Below, one piece after another: positions 63,544-64,000 of a stretch of 64,000 nt of DNA (its first letter is position 1; each line of letters opens with the position of its first letter). Source of the DNA: PALSA-505 sp963699015 (GTDB lineage Bacteria > Actinomycetota > Actinomycetes > Streptosporangiales > Streptosporangiaceae); assembly GCA_963699015.1 (NCBI GenBank), contig CAVOSX010000007.1:1-64000 (forward strand), written 5' to 3'. A program made the translations under genes and the position numbers. The notes beneath the pieces were generated by a model. That model ran no database searches. It was not told the DNA's origin and saw only the letters and a list, made by a program, of their open reading frames with translations.

Positions 63544-64000
63544 ATGGAGAGCTTTCTCATCAACGCCGGCTACGGCGCGCTGATCCTGCTCGCCTTCCTC
63601 GAGGGCTGCTGCGTGCCCATTCCCTCGGAGATCACGTTTGGTTTCGCCGGCGTGCTGGCCTCCCAGGGTCACCTCAACCTGGCACTAGTCATCATCCTCG
63701 GCTCGCTGGCCGAGCTGGCCGGGTCCTACGTCTCCTACGGGGTGGGCCGGGTGGCCGAACGGCCGGTGGTGGAGCGGTTCGGCCGGTACCTGCTCATCAC
63801 CAAGGCGGACATCGACCGCGCCGAACGGTTCTTGACCGGCCGCGGCGGCTGGGCGATCGCGGTGGCCAGGGTGCTGCCGCTGGTGCGCTCGTTCGCCTCG
63901 CTGGTAGCGGGATTCGCCCAGGTGCCCGCGTTGCGCTTCGGGGTGCTGAGCGCGATCGGCACCGTGGTCTACGCCACCGTCGTGGCGAGCATCGGCTACG
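63544..64000 (+). CDS. DedA-family membrane protein, cut by the window end
   Basis: 152 codons are visible, without a stop. MESFLINAGYGALILLAFLEGCCVPIPSEITFGFAGVLA is the DedA N-terminal region with the conserved E-x-x-x-P-x-P-x-E; ARVLPLVRSFASLVAGFAQVP is the conserved R-x-x-P-x-x-R-S/T segment. DedA proteins are lipid carriers/flippases such as UptA for undecaprenyl phosphate. ATG 63544 confirmed by translation; no ATG-proximal purine-rich site is strong. Confidence 0.88.
   Translation, partial: MESFLINAGYGALILLAFLEGCCVPIPSEITFGFAGVLASQGHLNLALVIILGSLAELAGSYVSYGVGRVAERPVVERFGRYLLITKADIDRAERFLTGRGGWAIAVARVLPLVRSFASLVAGFAQVPALRFGVLSAIGTVVYATVVASIGY

Overview
The window is high-GC DNA with frequent GTG starts and an actinobacterial gene set: DUF1707 and DUF664/DinB proteins, a Ddn-like F420-dependent nitroreductase, a large ATP-binding LuxR (LAL) regulator, several Lrp/AsnC and MerR/TetR/IclR regulators, and FHA and zinc-ribbon membrane proteins. 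It suggests a soil actinomycete, perhaps of the Streptosporangiales or a neighbouring order. The order is inference; the phylum is well supported.

Region by region. (1) 1-5.3 kb is a decayed accessory region. It holds a 3' half of tRNA-Phe, a frameshifted secreted protein built of three ~320-bp repeats, a chimera of IS5-like and IS110-like transposase remnants, a 3' half of tRNA-Arg beside a 5'-truncated tyrosine integrase (an old integration site), and a truncated, frameshifted oxalate decarboxylase. (2) 5.3-14 kb carries small membrane and hypothetical proteins, a SnoaL-like protein, a YjbR-like protein, a cupin, an alpha/beta hydrolase and a phosphate-type MFS permease, with clear hairpin terminators between convergent genes. 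(3) 14.4-17.7 kb is an AraC regulator, VOC protein and UvrA-like ABC protein. (4) 17.8-23.4 kb has a haloperoxidase/AHSA1 pair, then a DHA2 exporter divergent from MerR-methyltransferase-DUF1479. The exporter has a textbook MerR-type promoter with a 19-bp spacer. (5) 23.6-32.4 kb contains an Lrp/EamA divergent pair, a duplicated YbjQ protein, DinB, a flippase-pseudokinase fusion, and a DrrAB-type exporter divergent from its TetR regulator with two palindromic operators. (6) 32.4-38.2 kb is a minus-strand cluster around beta-ketoadipate-type catabolism: CoA-transferase subunit A, thiolase, IclR regulator, MetE-like protein, serine hydrolase and DinB. Subunit B of the CoA-transferase is missing. 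(7) 38.3-46.1 kb has Smr, nitroreductase, ROK kinase plus gluconokinase, a His-rich repeat protein, two aldo/keto reductases and an amino-acid ABC transporter whose binding-protein gene is frameshifted. (8) 46.3-52.4 kb has a phosphoesterase, a flavin disulfide oxidoreductase, RecQ, a hydrolase and a 54-aa ORF. (9) 52.5-64 kb has the LAL regulator, an ECF sigma factor fused to an anti-sigma-like zinc motif and a membrane anchor, a zinc-ribbon membrane protein, 6-phosphogluconate dehydrogenase, an FHA membrane protein and its neighbour, an APC permease with a divergent Lrp regulator, and a DedA protein cut by the window end.

Two themes run through the window. First, single-nucleotide frameshifts interrupt otherwise well-conserved genes (about 34.67, 45.30, 55.28 and 56.03 kb). 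They may be real decay or sequencing indels, and that should be settled before biological conclusions are drawn. Second, short GC-rich tandem repeats (15, 17, 18 and 24 bp) occur at gene ends and inside genes, and two of them encode His-rich peptides.
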